A stretch of DNA of 64,000 nt from the NCBI RefSeq assembly GCF_014199945.1, contig NZ_JACHOR010000004.1, positions 186,001 through 250,000 on the forward strand. Direction: 5' to 3'. Shown piece by piece: positions 23,375 to 33,378 of the stretch. The translations under genes and the position numbers were made by a program. Each line of letters opens with the position of its first letter. Position 1 is the stretch's first letter. The stretch is from Brevundimonas variabilis. Its GTDB lineage: Bacteria > Pseudomonadota > Alphaproteobacteria > Caulobacterales > Caulobacteraceae. The notes under the pieces are model-generated. The model was not told the DNA's origin and searched no databases. It saw nothing but the letters and a program-made list of their open reading frames with translations.

Positions 23375-23949
23375 TGGACAGGTTCAGGTCCGGGGGGCGG
23401 AACCAGCCCCTCCACCCCTTCGGGGTCCCCCTCCCCACGGAGTGGGGAGGAATGCCCCACCACCGCTGCGCGGTCCCCCTCCCCATCGCGGGCGATGGGG
23501 AGGAGAAGCCCCACCACCGCTGTGTTGCGTCGGCGGCGCGGGGGTGGCTGGGGACGCCGTATCGGCATCAGGCGAGCGTGAAGGGGCAGGGGGCGGATTG
23601 TCTGGGGCTGGTGCGCGGGGTGTGGCGCGAGCTGGTGGGCGAGGAGCCGGAGGCGGTGCCGCCCTATTCGCCGGACTGGGCCGAGGTCGGCGGGCGCGAG
23701 ACGCTGCTGGAGGCGGCGGGGCGTTGGCTGGCGGCTGTGCCGGTGGAGGCGATGGCGGTCGGCGATGTGGTTCTGTTCCGGATGAGCGAGGGGTGCGCGG
23801 TGAAGCATTGCGCGATCCTGAGCGACCTGTCCGGGCCGGAGCCGAGGATGATCCACGCCTACTGGGGACGGGCGGTGGTCGAGAGCTGGATGGGGCCCTG
23901 GTGGATGCGGCGGCGGGCGGCCGTGTTCCGCTTTCCGAAGGAGCGGTGA
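23374..23949 (+). CDS. GTA cell-wall peptidase, NlpC/P60 (gp14-like) with repeat-derived N-terminus
   Basis: 191 residues from ATG 23374 (GTG 23371 just before). The NlpC/P60 domain is complete: WLGTPYRHQASVKGQGADC with nucleophile Cys76, LGLVRGVWRELVGEEPE, and His145 in VKHCAIL. It hydrolyses peptidoglycan during DNA entry. Residues about 11-50 are translated from three units of palindromic family A repeat (23404-23523), which replace the first helix usually found before WLGTPY. The frame stays open through the repeats, so a product is possible but with an odd N-terminus. Confidence 0.9.
   Translation: MDRFRSGGRNQPLHPFGVPLPTEWGGMPHHRCAVPLPIAGDGEEKPHHRCVASAARGWLGTPYRHQASVKGQGADCLGLVRGVWRELVGEEPEAVPPYSPDWAEVGGRETLLEAAGRWLAAVPVEAMAVGDVVLFRMSEGCAVKHCAILSDLSGPEPRMIHAYWGRAVVESWMGPWWMRRRAAVFRFPKER
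23404..23523. repeat. Palindromic family A repeats inside gp14
   Basis: Three units: cccctccaccccttcggggt with ctccccacggagtggggagg, then caccaccgctgcgcggtccc with ctccccatcgcgggcgatgg, then a partial ccccaccaccgctg. Hairpin arms are intact. The units lie wholly within the coding frame of the peptidase. Confidence 0.88.
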
Positions 23950-23950
23950 C

Positions 23951-26900
23951 ATGGCGCAGGTGATCCTGAGCGCGATTGGCGGGCAGGTCGGGGGACCGGT
24001 CGGTCGGGCGATCGGCGGGCTTGTCGGGCAGAGCGTCGACAACGCGGTGATCGGGGCGCTGGGCCCGGCGCGGCAGCGGGGTCCGAGGCTGGAGACGCTG
24101 CGGGTGCAGTCTTCGGCGGACGGGGCACCGATGGCCTTTGCCCTCGGCCGGGCGCGGGTGACGGGGCAGCTGATCTGGGCGGCGCGGTTCCTGGAGCGGC
24201 GCAGGGAACAGGGCGGCGGCAAGGGCGGGCCGAGGACGGTCGACCACGCCTATTCGCTGAGCTTTGCCGTGGCGATCTGCGAGGGGCCGATCGACGGGAT
24301 CGGGCGGGTCTGGGCCGACGGGCAGCCGCTGGACCTGCGCGGGGTGACGATGCGCGTCCATCGTGGAACCGAGGACCAGATGCCGGACCCGCTGATCGAG
24401 GCCGTGGAGGGCCAGGCCCCGGCCTTTCGCGGAACGGCCTGTGCGGTGTTCGAGGACATGGCGCTGGCCCCGTTCGGAAACCGGGTGCCGCAGCTGAGCT
24501 TCGAGGTGTTCCGGCGGCCGGGCGGGGACGGCTTGGAGGAGCGGCTGGAGGGGGTGTGTCTGATCCCCGGAGCGGGCGAGTTCGTGCTGGCGACGGAGAC
24601 GGTGCTGCGCCGCGACGGCCTGACCCGGACAACGGCGGAGAATGTGCATCACCCCGAAGGACGACCGGACCTGATCGTGTCGCTGGACCAGCTTGAGGCG
24701 CAGGCCCCGAACCTGAAGCGGGTCAGTCTGGTCATCGGCTGGTTCGGGGATGACCTGCGGGCGGGTCACTGCCGGGTGCGGCCGGGGGTGGAGCGGCGGG
24801 ACAAGGTGACCGAGCCGCAGACCTGGTCCGTGGCGGGGCTGGATCGCAGGGATGCGCACCGGATTTCGACGGTCGACGGACGCCCGGCCTATGGCGGGAC
24901 ACCGTCCGACGCGAGCGTGCGGCAGGCGGTAGCGGCGCTGAAGGCGCGGGGGTGGGCGGTGACCCTGTATCCGTTCGTCTTCATGGATGTGGCGGCGGGG
25001 AATGGTCTTCCTGATCCGTATGGCGGGGCGGAGCAGGCAGCCTATCCCTGGCGCGGACGGGTCAGGGGGGCCGACGGGGCGGGTGCAGCGTCAGAGATGG
25101 CGGCGCTGTTCGGGACGGCGGACGGATGGGGGCTGAGGCGGCTGGCGCTGCACTATGCGCGGCTGGCGGCCGAGACGGGCTGTGACGGCCTGCTGATCGG
25201 GTCGGAGATGCGGGGGGTGACCTGGACCCGCGATGCGCAGGGCGGGCATCCGGCGGTGGCGCAGTACCGGCAACTGGCGGCAGAGTGCCGGGCGATCGTG
25301 GGGCCGGATGTGGCCCTGTCCTATGCGGCGGACTGGTCGGAGTATTTCGGCTTCCAGCCGGGAGACGGGACGGTGACCTTCCACCTCGATCCGCTGTGGG
25401 CCGATCCGCAGATCGATCATGTCGGGATCGACTGGTACCCGCCTATGGGGGACTGGCGGGACGGGGAGGGCGGCGTGGATGCCGTGTTCCACGCCGGGCC
25501 GGACGCGCCGGCCTATCTGGCGAGCCAGATCGCGGGGGGCGAGGGGTTCGACTGGTACTATGCCAGCGACACCGACCGGGCAGCGCAGGTACGGACGCCG
25601 ATCGTCGATACGGCGCATGGCGAACACTGGGTGTTCCGCCCCAAGGATCTGGTCGGCTGGTGGTCGCATGCGCATCACGACCGGCCCGGCGGGGTGCGGT
25701 CGTCGGTGCCGACGGCCTGGGTGCCGGGGATGAAGCCGATCCGGCTGACCGAGTTCGGCTGTGCGGCGGTGGACCGGGGCGGCAATGCCCCCAATCTGTT
25801 CGTCGACCCCAAGAGTTCGGAGAGTTTCCTGCCCCCGTTCTCCAGCGGGGCGCGCGACGATCGCATGCAGCGCAAGGCGTTGGAGGCCGTGCTGGGGCAT
25901 TTCGCGGAGCCGGACCATAACCCCGTGTCAGCGGTCTATGGCGGGCGGATGCTGGCGGGTGCGGATGCCTGGTGCTGGGATGCGCGGCCGTTTCCGGCGT
26001 TTCCGGCTTTGGCCGATGTCTGGGCGGATGCCGGGGCCTGGGCGGCCGGGCACTGGCTGAACGGGCGGCTGGGGGGAGACGGGGACGGACTGCTGTCGGC
26101 CATTCTGCGGCGCGGGGGTCTGGGCGAGGACCAGTTCACGATCGGGGCGCAGGCGGGGGCGGTCCAGGGCTATGTGATCGACCGGCCGATGCGGACGCGG
26201 GATGCGCTGGAGCCCCTGCTGGCGGCCTTTGGCATGGTCGGGGCCGAGCGGGACGGCAAGGTGGCGCTGGTCGGGGTCGAGCCGGTGTCGATGGTGCTGG
26301 AAATGGAGGCGCTGGCCCTGCCGGACGAGGGGGCGGCGGTGACGGCGGAGCGGACGCTGGAAGCCCGGCCCGGGGCGGCGCGGGTGCGGTTCATCGACGA
26401 GGGGGCGGGCTATCAGACCGGGTCGGTGGTCCTGCGCTCCGGTGGTGAAGGCGGGGGTTTGGACGTCGATCTGCCCGCGGTCTGTGGGCCGGGTCTGGCG
26501 ACGGCACTGGCGGAGCGGATGCTGGCAGGCGCGGATGCGGAGCGGCTGACGGTCGCGCTCGGCCCGCTGGAGGCGCTGCGGCTGGAGGCCGGGGACCGGG
26601 TCGCGGTCGAGGACCGCGACGGTGTCTGGCGGGTCGAGCGGGTGGATCTGGACGAGACCCCAAGAGCGGTGCTGGCGCCGGTGATCGATGTGGCGGTCGG
26701 GGATCTGGCGGTCGACTGGGCGTTGGGTGAGCCACCCCGGACGGTCGGGCGGCCGGTGTTCCATGTGCTGGACCTGCCGCCGCTGCCGGGGTTCGAGGAC
26801 GACGACCGTCCGCTGGTGGCGGTGGCGGCCGAACCCTGGGTGCCGATGGCCGTATGGGCCGGTCCGGATGCGGAGACGCTGACGGAACGTGCCGTGGTGG

Positions 26901-27703
26901 AGCGACCGGCGACGCTGGGGGCGCTGGTCGAGTCGCTGGGGCCCGGGGTGGTCGATCGGTGGGACACGGTGAATTCGGTCGCGGTGCGGGTCGAGGGGCA
27001 GGCTTCGGCGAGCCTGACCGAACGCGCGGTCCTGGGGGGTGCCAATGCGCTGGCGGTCGAGACGGTCGCGGGCTGGGAGGTGGTGCAGTTCCAGAGCGCG
27101 ACCCTGATCGGGGAGGGGATCTGGCGGCTGGACCGGTTGCTGCGGGGGCAGCAGGGCACGGATGCGCAGATGCGGGCGGGCAGTGGGGTCGGAGCCGCCG
27201 TGGTGTTCCTGGACGCAGCGGTCGAACGCGTCAGGCTGGCGCGGGGAGAGCGGGGGCTCGAGCGGGTATGGCGGGCCGGGCCCGCCGGCATGGCCCCCGG
27301 CGGGGCAGGCTTTTCAGAGCGGGTGGAGACGGTGCACGGGGTGCACGATCGCGGCTGGTCTCCTGTGCATCTGAGGGTGGCCGAAGAGGCAGAAGGCGTG
27401 CGCGTGTCGTGGATTCCCCGGGTCCGGATTCATGGCGATGGCTGGGACCGGGAGGCGGTACCGCTGGACGGGATGCGGTTCCGGGTGCGGGTTCTGGTCG
27501 GGGATGAGGTGCGAAGGGTCGCCGAGGTCGATGGGACGGCGTGGGTCTATCCGGCCGCGATGATGGCCGAGGATGGCCTGGAAGCGTCGGATGGACGCGT
27601 CCGGGTTGCCGTCGCGCCCTGGAGCAGCGGGTTCGGCTGGGGCAGCGAAGGCGAGGTGAGCCTTCAGGCCGATCGGGATCGCGGCGAAGAGACGCCCGCG
27701 TAG
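23951..27703 (+). CDS. GTA megatron tail fibre-hub protein (gp15-like)
   Basis: 1250 residues with ribosome site aaggagcggtgac. The N-terminus MAQVILSAIGGQVGGPVGRAIGG is typical. Residues about 330-650 form the GTA TIM-barrel domain (LSYAADWSEYFGF, VGIDWYPPMGDW, KPIRLTEFGCAAVDRGGNAPN). Residues about 700-900 resemble the phage tail-3 hub region, and the rest is beta-rich with WDTVNSVAVRV and RLDRLLRGQQGTDA. In RcGTA this protein forms the baseplate tip and carries glycoside-hydrolase-like domains. Full length and last gene of the cluster. No head spike or fibre genes (ghsA/B-like) follow. Confidence 0.96.
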   Translation: MAQVILSAIGGQVGGPVGRAIGGLVGQSVDNAVIGALGPARQRGPRLETLRVQSSADGAPMAFALGRARVTGQLIWAARFLERRREQGGGKGGPRTVDHAYSLSFAVAICEGPIDGIGRVWADGQPLDLRGVTMRVHRGTEDQMPDPLIEAVEGQAPAFRGTACAVFEDMALAPFGNRVPQLSFEVFRRPGGDGLEERLEGVCLIPGAGEFVLATETVLRRDGLTRTTAENVHHPEGRPDLIVSLDQLEAQAPNLKRVSLVIGWFGDDLRAGHCRVRPGVERRDKVTEPQTWSVAGLDRRDAHRISTVDGRPAYGGTPSDASVRQAVAALKARGWAVTLYPFVFMDVAAGNGLPDPYGGAEQAAYPWRGRVRGADGAGAASEMAALFGTADGWGLRRLALHYARLAAETGCDGLLIGSEMRGVTWTRDAQGGHPAVAQYRQLAAECRAIVGPDVALSYAADWSEYFGFQPGDGTVTFHLDPLWADPQIDHVGIDWYPPMGDWRDGEGGVDAVFHAGPDAPAYLASQIAGGEGFDWYYASDTDRAAQVRTPIVDTAHGEHWVFRPKDLVGWWSHAHHDRPGGVRSSVPTAWVPGMKPIRLTEFGCAAVDRGGNAPNLFVDPKSSESFLPPFSSGARDDRMQRKALEAVLGHFAEPDHNPVSAVYGGRMLAGADAWCWDARPFPAFPALADVWADAGAWAAGHWLNGRLGGDGDGLLSAILRRGGLGEDQFTIGAQAGAVQGYVIDRPMRTRDALEPLLAAFGMVGAERDGKVALVGVEPVSMVLEMEALALPDEGAAVTAERTLEARPGAARVRFIDEGAGYQTGSVVLRSGGEGGGLDVDLPAVCGPGLATALAERMLAGADAERLTVALGPLEALRLEAGDRVAVEDRDGVWRVERVDLDETPRAVLAPVIDVAVGDLAVDWALGEPPRTVGRPVFHVLDLPPLPGFEDDDRPLVAVAAEPWVPMAVWAGPDAETLTERAVVERPATLGALVESLGPGVVDRWDTVNSVAVRVEGQASASLTERAVLGGANALAVETVAGWEVVQFQSATLIGEGIWRLDRLLRGQQGTDAQMRAGSGVGAAVVFLDAAVERVRLARGERGLERVWRAGPAGMAPGGAGFSERVETVHGVHDRGWSPVHLRVAEEAEGVRVSWIPRVRIHGDGWDREAVPLDGMRFRVRVLVGDEVRRVAEVDGTAWVYPAAMMAEDGLEASDGRVRVAVAPWSSGFGWGSEGEVSLQADRDRGEETPA

Positions 27704-27859
27704 AGGACGGCGGATTATAGCGCCGCTCTGTCCGTCCCGGGACCAAGGCCGCTCAATGACCCTTTGCGTCGGGCGTGCGATGCCCTAACTGGAAGGCAGT
27801 ACTGGCGGGGCCGGAGCGCGAGGCGCTGGCGAGCCCGAAACGAGCGGAGCGATCAAGGC

Positions 27860-28795
27860 GTGGCGAGCGATCCCTACAAGGAACTGGGCGTTTCCAGGGG
27901 TGCGAGCGCGGACGAGATCAAGAAGGCCTTCCGCAAACTGGCCAAGGAACTGCATCCCGACACCCATCCGGACCAGCCGGCGACGCTGGAGCGGTTCAAG
28001 CGGGTGACGGCGGCGTTCGACATCCTGGGCGATGCCGAGAAGCGCAAGAAATTCGATGCGGGCACGATCGACAGCCAGGGTCACGAGCAGCAGTACCGCC
28101 CCGGCGGCGGGGCGCGGCCGGGTGGCTTCGGGACCGGTGGTTTCTCCGGTGCGAGGTACGAGGGCGGGCCGGGCGGGCGCGCCGCGTTCGACGACATCGA
28201 CCTGGAAGAGCTGTTCGGACGTTTCGGGGGCGGCGGCGCGCGCCCGAACGCCGGGGCCAAGTCGACCTTCTCGGCGCGGGGCCAGGATGTGCGGGCGACG
28301 CTGGACATCAGCCTGGAGGACGCGATCGGCGGGACAACCCGGCGGATCCAGTTCTCGGACGGGCGGACGCTGGATGTGACCATTCCCAAGGGCGCGGCGG
28401 ACGGACAGGTGATACGGCTGCGCGGACAGGGTGCGCCGGGTCGCGGTGGCGAGGCCGGCGATGCGCTGATCGAGCTCAAGATCGCGGTCCACCCGGTGTT
28501 CAAGATCGAAGGCGCGGACCTGACGATGGACCTGCCGGTGTCGGTGCCGGATGCGGTGCTGGGCGGCAAGGTGCCGGTGCCGACGCCCGATGGCACCGTC
28601 TCCATGACCATCCCCAAGGGCTCGAACTCGGGGGCCGTGCTGCGGCTGAAGGGTCGGGGCGCCTTTGTCGGTGGCAAGCGCGGGGACCTGAGGGCAAAGC
28701 TGGTGGTGACCCTGCCCGAGACGCCCGACGAGGCCCTGACCAAGTTCGCCCAGGAATGGCGGGATCGACAGCCCTATCGTCCGTGGCGCTCGTGA
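27860..28795 (+). CDS. DnaJ-type co-chaperone (CbpA-like)
   Basis: 311 residues from GTG 27860, which gives the natural J-domain start ASDPYKELGVSRGASADEIKKAF; upstream codons to 27764 look non-coding. The HPD motif is in KELHPDTHP (about residue 35). A Gly/Phe-rich linker (residues 75-130) is followed by two C-terminal substrate-binding domains (DVRATLDISLEDAIGG, VTIPKGAADGQVIRLRGQG, GDLRAKLVVTLPE). It lacks the zinc-finger repeats of DnaJ, so it is a type II co-chaperone stimulating DnaK. The stop overlaps the serC start. Confidence 0.9.
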   Translation: MASDPYKELGVSRGASADEIKKAFRKLAKELHPDTHPDQPATLERFKRVTAAFDILGDAEKRKKFDAGTIDSQGHEQQYRPGGGARPGGFGTGGFSGARYEGGPGGRAAFDDIDLEELFGRFGGGGARPNAGAKSTFSARGQDVRATLDISLEDAIGGTTRRIQFSDGRTLDVTIPKGAADGQVIRLRGQGAPGRGGEAGDALIELKIAVHPVFKIEGADLTMDLPVSVPDAVLGGKVPVPTPDGTVSMTIPKGSNSGAVLRLKGRGAFVGGKRGDLRAKLVVTLPETPDEALTKFAQEWRDRQPYRPWRS

Positions 28796-29955
28796 TGGTG
28801 AGCAAGCCGACCGTGAAGCCCGCGCGGCCGTGGTTCTCGGCAGGGCCGACGGCCAAGCGGCCGGGATGGTCGTCGCAGGGTCTGCCGCACGGACTGCTGG
28901 GGCGCGGCATCCGCGCGCCGGAGGTGGTTGAGCGGTTCGCCCATGGCCTGCGGCTGACCCGCGAGGTGCTGGAGGTGCCGGACGACTGGGTGCTGGTCTA
29001 TGTGCCGGGGTCGGACACCGGCGCCGTCGAGGCCGTCATGTGGTCGATGCTGGGCGAGCGGCCGGTGCAGATCCTGGCATGGGAGAATTTCGGGCAGGAG
29101 TGGGCCCGTGATGCGCGCGACCATCTGAAGCTGGACCCCGAAATCATCAGTGCGCCCTGGGGCGAGCTGCCGGACCTGAGCCGGGTTGATCCGGCCAAGG
29201 ATGTGGTCTTCCCGTGGAACGGAACGACGGCGGGCGTGCGGGTACCGGATGCGGACTTCATCGCCACCGACCGCAAGGGGCTGGCGATCTGTGATGCGAC
29301 CTCGGCGGCCTTTGCCATGGCGATCGACTATGCGCGGCTGGATGTGGTGACGTTCAGCTTCCAGAAGGCGCTGGGCGGCGAGGCCGGGATCGGGGTGGCC
29401 GCCATGAGCCCGCGGGCCGTGGCGCGGCTGGATACCTATGAGCCGCCGCGGGCGGTGCCCAAGCTGCTGCGGCTGCGCAATGCCAACGGGTTCGATCGCG
29501 CCCTGGCCAAGGGGACGGCGATCAACACCTATTCGATCTGGACGATCGAGGACTGGATCGACGCCCTGGACTGGGCCAAGGCCATCGGAGGTCTGGACGA
29601 ACTGATCGCGCGGACCGAGCGCAATGCCCAAGCCCTGTTCGACTGGGTGGAGCGGACGGACTGGATCGAGCCGCTGGCGGTCGATCCGGCGACCCGGTCG
29701 ACGACGTCCGTCTGCCTCAAGATCGTCGATCCGCGCGTGACGGGTCTGGACGAGGCGGGGCGACAGGCCTTCGTCAAGCGGATGAAGTCGCTGCTGGAAG
29801 CCGAGGGCGCGGCCTTTGACGTGGAATCGCACCGGAATGCCCCGGCCGGGCTGAGGCTGTGGTGCGGGTGCACGGTCGAGACCGAGGACGTGGTGGCGGC
29901 GACACCGTGGCTGGACTGGGCGTTCCAGACGGCGGTCGCGCAGATCGCGCCTTAA
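28795..29955 (+). CDS. serC: Phosphoserine aminotransferase
   Basis: 386 residues from ATG 28795, overlapping the dnaJ-like stop (TGATG). A PLP enzyme making 3-phosphoserine from 3-phosphohydroxypyruvate and glutamate in serine biosynthesis. The PLP-binding Lys191 is in TFSFQKALGGE. The N-terminus RPWFSAGPTAKRPGW and LPHGLLGR are typical of the alphaproteobacterial SerC subtype. No serA follows; purA lies 90 bp downstream. Confidence 0.94.
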   Translation: MVSKPTVKPARPWFSAGPTAKRPGWSSQGLPHGLLGRGIRAPEVVERFAHGLRLTREVLEVPDDWVLVYVPGSDTGAVEAVMWSMLGERPVQILAWENFGQEWARDARDHLKLDPEIISAPWGELPDLSRVDPAKDVVFPWNGTTAGVRVPDADFIATDRKGLAICDATSAAFAMAIDYARLDVVTFSFQKALGGEAGIGVAAMSPRAVARLDTYEPPRAVPKLLRLRNANGFDRALAKGTAINTYSIWTIEDWIDALDWAKAIGGLDELIARTERNAQALFDWVERTDWIEPLAVDPATRSTTSVCLKIVDPRVTGLDEAGRQAFVKRMKSLLEAEGAAFDVESHRNAPAGLRLWCGCTVETEDVVAATPWLDWAFQTAVAQIAP

Positions 29956-30045
29956 ATCGTCCGCATGGCGCGACACCGGTCGATTCCCCCGCTATAGCCT
30001 GCCCCCGCTTGTTTCGGCCTGTATGGCCCTGCGGAGAACTCGATT

Positions 30046-31341
<1,296 letters not shown>

Positions 31342-31413
31342 AGCGAGGGTTGTGGCGCTCAACGCGGTCTTAACGGATGTTCGTTAGGGTTAAGGTTCCA
31401 GCCGGAGCTTTTC

Positions 31414-32220
31414 GTGTTTGCAGCCGACGCCAAAGTCCTAGCCCGTATCGCACCGGTCATCCGGCGCGTGGTCATCGCTGATCCGAACATCGCGTCTGCG
31501 CGGCTGTTGCAGGACATCATGAAGAGCCTTGGCGCGCGTGAAGTCGTCACGGAGGCCGAGGAAGCGCGCGTGCTGGAGCTGGTTCGCGAAGTCGAGCCGG
31601 GCATCGTCTTCACCGAACGGACCGGTGCGCAGCTGGATGGCGAATCGCTGACCCGCAAGCTGCGCCGTTCGAACCTTGCAAGCCGCAAGGTGCCGGTGAT
31701 CATGGTGACGGGCGAAGCGACCGCATCAACCATCAAGGGGGCTCGCGACTGCGGTGTGCACGAGTTCCTGCGCAAGCCGTTCACGTCGACAGACCTCCTG
31801 CGCCGGATCGAGAACGTCGCCTGCAAGCCGCGCGACTGGGTCGAGGCCATCGGCTACGTCGGTCCGGACCGGCGCCGGTTCAACTCGGGTGAATACAACG
31901 GTCCGCACAAGCGCAAGGCCGACAAGCCGGTCTCAGCGAGCGAGACGGCCCTGGCCGTCAAGGATCAGGCCCTGAGGATCCTGGCCTCCTGCCTGGTCCA
32001 GTTCGACAGGGATCCCAATCAGGCGGTCAGGGCTGTCAGGCAACAGGCTGAAACGCTGAAGGCGCTGGCCATCAAGACGGCCGATGCGCGACTGGCGATC
32101 GCGGCCTCGACGCTGGAAGCCAGTGTCGAGGGTGGCGCGGTCACCCGCGGGGCACTGCTTGACCCGATCAATGCCATCCTGGCCCTGGCAGAGCCTGCAA
32201 AAGAGGCCCGGCAAGCCTGA
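31414..32220 (+). CDS. Receiver-domain protein with Glu at the phosphorylation site
   Basis: 268 residues, GTG start after ccggagc. Residues 15-130 are a CheY-like receiver: IADPN acidic pocket, VTGEA with the conserved Thr, and RKPF with the conserved Lys. At the phospho-Asp position the sequence is IVFTERT, so Glu68 replaces Asp, which may mimic constant phosphorylation. Residues 160-265 are helical, without a DNA-binding or enzymatic signature. It is convergent with rpoH. No cognate kinase is nearby. Confidence 0.85.
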   Translation: MFAADAKVLARIAPVIRRVVIADPNIASARLLQDIMKSLGAREVVTEAEEARVLELVREVEPGIVFTERTGAQLDGESLTRKLRRSNLASRKVPVIMVTGEATASTIKGARDCGVHEFLRKPFTSTDLLRRIENVACKPRDWVEAIGYVGPDRRRFNSGEYNGPHKRKADKPVSASETALAVKDQALRILASCLVQFDRDPNQAVRAVRQQAETLKALAIKTADARLAIAASTLEASVEGGAVTRGALLDPINAILALAEPAKEARQA

Positions 32221-32274
32221 CGGCGCACGCGCAGTGTTCGCAGGGCCGCCAGGTCAGCGCAGACGCCGGTGAAC

Positions 32275-33162
32275 CTAGGCGTCGACGAGGTTCCGTTCCT
32301 CGGCCGCCGCCCGCATCGCCTTCTGCAGCTTCTCGAACGCGCGGACCTCGATCTGGCGAACCCGTTCGCGGCTGACGCCATACTGGCTGGCAAGCTCTTC
32401 CAGCGTGACGGGATCATCCTTGAGCCGGCGTTCGGTCAGGATGTGCTTCTCGCGGTCGGTGAGCTCGTGCATCGCCTCCTGGAGCAGGCTCATGCGGATG
32501 GTCTTTTCCTCGCTCTCGGCGAGGGCTGTCTCCTGAGACACGGCATTGTCGTCGGCCAGCCAGTCCTGCCACTCGCTCTCGCCATCCGACCGGATCGGCG
32601 CGTTCAGCGACGAGTCGCCCGACAGGCGCCGGTTCATGTTGGTGACTTCTTCTTCCGACACGCCCAGCTTGGTGGCGATCGCCGCGAGGTGTTCGGGATG
32701 CAGGTCACCTTCCTCGAAGGCCGAGATCTGGCTCTTGGCCTTGCGGAGGTTGAAGAACAGCTTCTTCTGCGCGGCGGTGGTGCCCATCTTCACGAGCGAC
32801 CAGCTGCGCAGGATGTATTCCTGGATCGAGGCGCGAATCCACCACATGGCATAGGTGGCCAGGCGGAAGCCCTTGTCCGGGTCGAATTTCTTGACGGCCT
32901 GCATCAGGCCGACATTGCCTTCGCTGATGACCTCGCCGATCGGCAGGCCGTAGCCGCGATAGCCCATGGCGATCTTTGCGACGAGGCGCAGGTGGGATGT
33001 GACCAAACGGTGGGCGCTCTCGGCGTCCTGATGCTCGGACCAGCGCTTGGCGAGCATGAACTCCTCGTCCTTGGTCAGCATCGGAAATTTGCGGATTTCC
33101 GTAAGATAGCGCGACAGGCCCTGCTCAGGCGACATCACGGCAAGTGATTTCATGGCAGCCAT
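32275..33162 (-). CDS. rpoH: RNA polymerase sigma-32 factor (heat shock)
   Basis: 295 residues with ribosome site cggagggacc. Region 2 contains LRLVAKIAMGYRGYGLPIGEVISEGNVGLMQAVKKFDP and YAMWWIRASIQEYIL; the RpoH box is near QKKLFFNLRKAK; region 4 ends YGVSRERVRQIEVRAFEKLQ. It directs heat-shock transcription and in Caulobacter is essential at high temperature. It is transcribed toward the receiver gene; the 216-bp gap to rluD (33163-33378) should hold its promoters, but I cannot define them. Confidence 0.97.
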   Translation of the reverse strand: MAAMKSLAVMSPEQGLSRYLTEIRKFPMLTKDEEFMLAKRWSEHQDAESAHRLVTSHLRLVAKIAMGYRGYGLPIGEVISEGNVGLMQAVKKFDPDKGFRLATYAMWWIRASIQEYILRSWSLVKMGTTAAQKKLFFNLRKAKSQISAFEEGDLHPEHLAAIATKLGVSEEEVTNMNRRLSGDSSLNAPIRSDGESEWQDWLADDNAVSQETALAESEEKTIRMSLLQEAMHELTDREKHILTERRLKDDPVTLEELASQYGVSRERVRQIEVRAFEKLQKAMRAAAEERNLVDA

Positions 33163-33378
33163 ATTTGGTCCCTCCGAACCCAGAAAAGAGCGGGCTCAGC
33201 GGAGACAGCCACCGAATGTGCACCGCCTCCTCACCCCTCAACCGAACAGGTAGCGACAGGTTGCCCGGATTTTTAGGGGCGGATCGTCACAGCCATCGAA
33301 AACTGTGACGCTTGAGCCACGTGTTCGGTTACCGCGTCAGTAGCAGATAGTCCGTTCTCTTTCAAGACTGACCCCTGT

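Noticed and set aside
27775..29955. Single 726-codon frame suggesting a fusion upstream of serC
   Set aside because: The first 340 codons are the wrong frame of the dnaJ-like gene; SerC starts at 28795 with its normal N-terminus.
33345..33366. CTTGAA...CTATCT on the minus strand as a sigma-32 promoter of rpoH
   Set aside because: The hexamers are only 10 bp apart, too close for the known sigma-32 spacing, and nearly 200 bp from rpoH.
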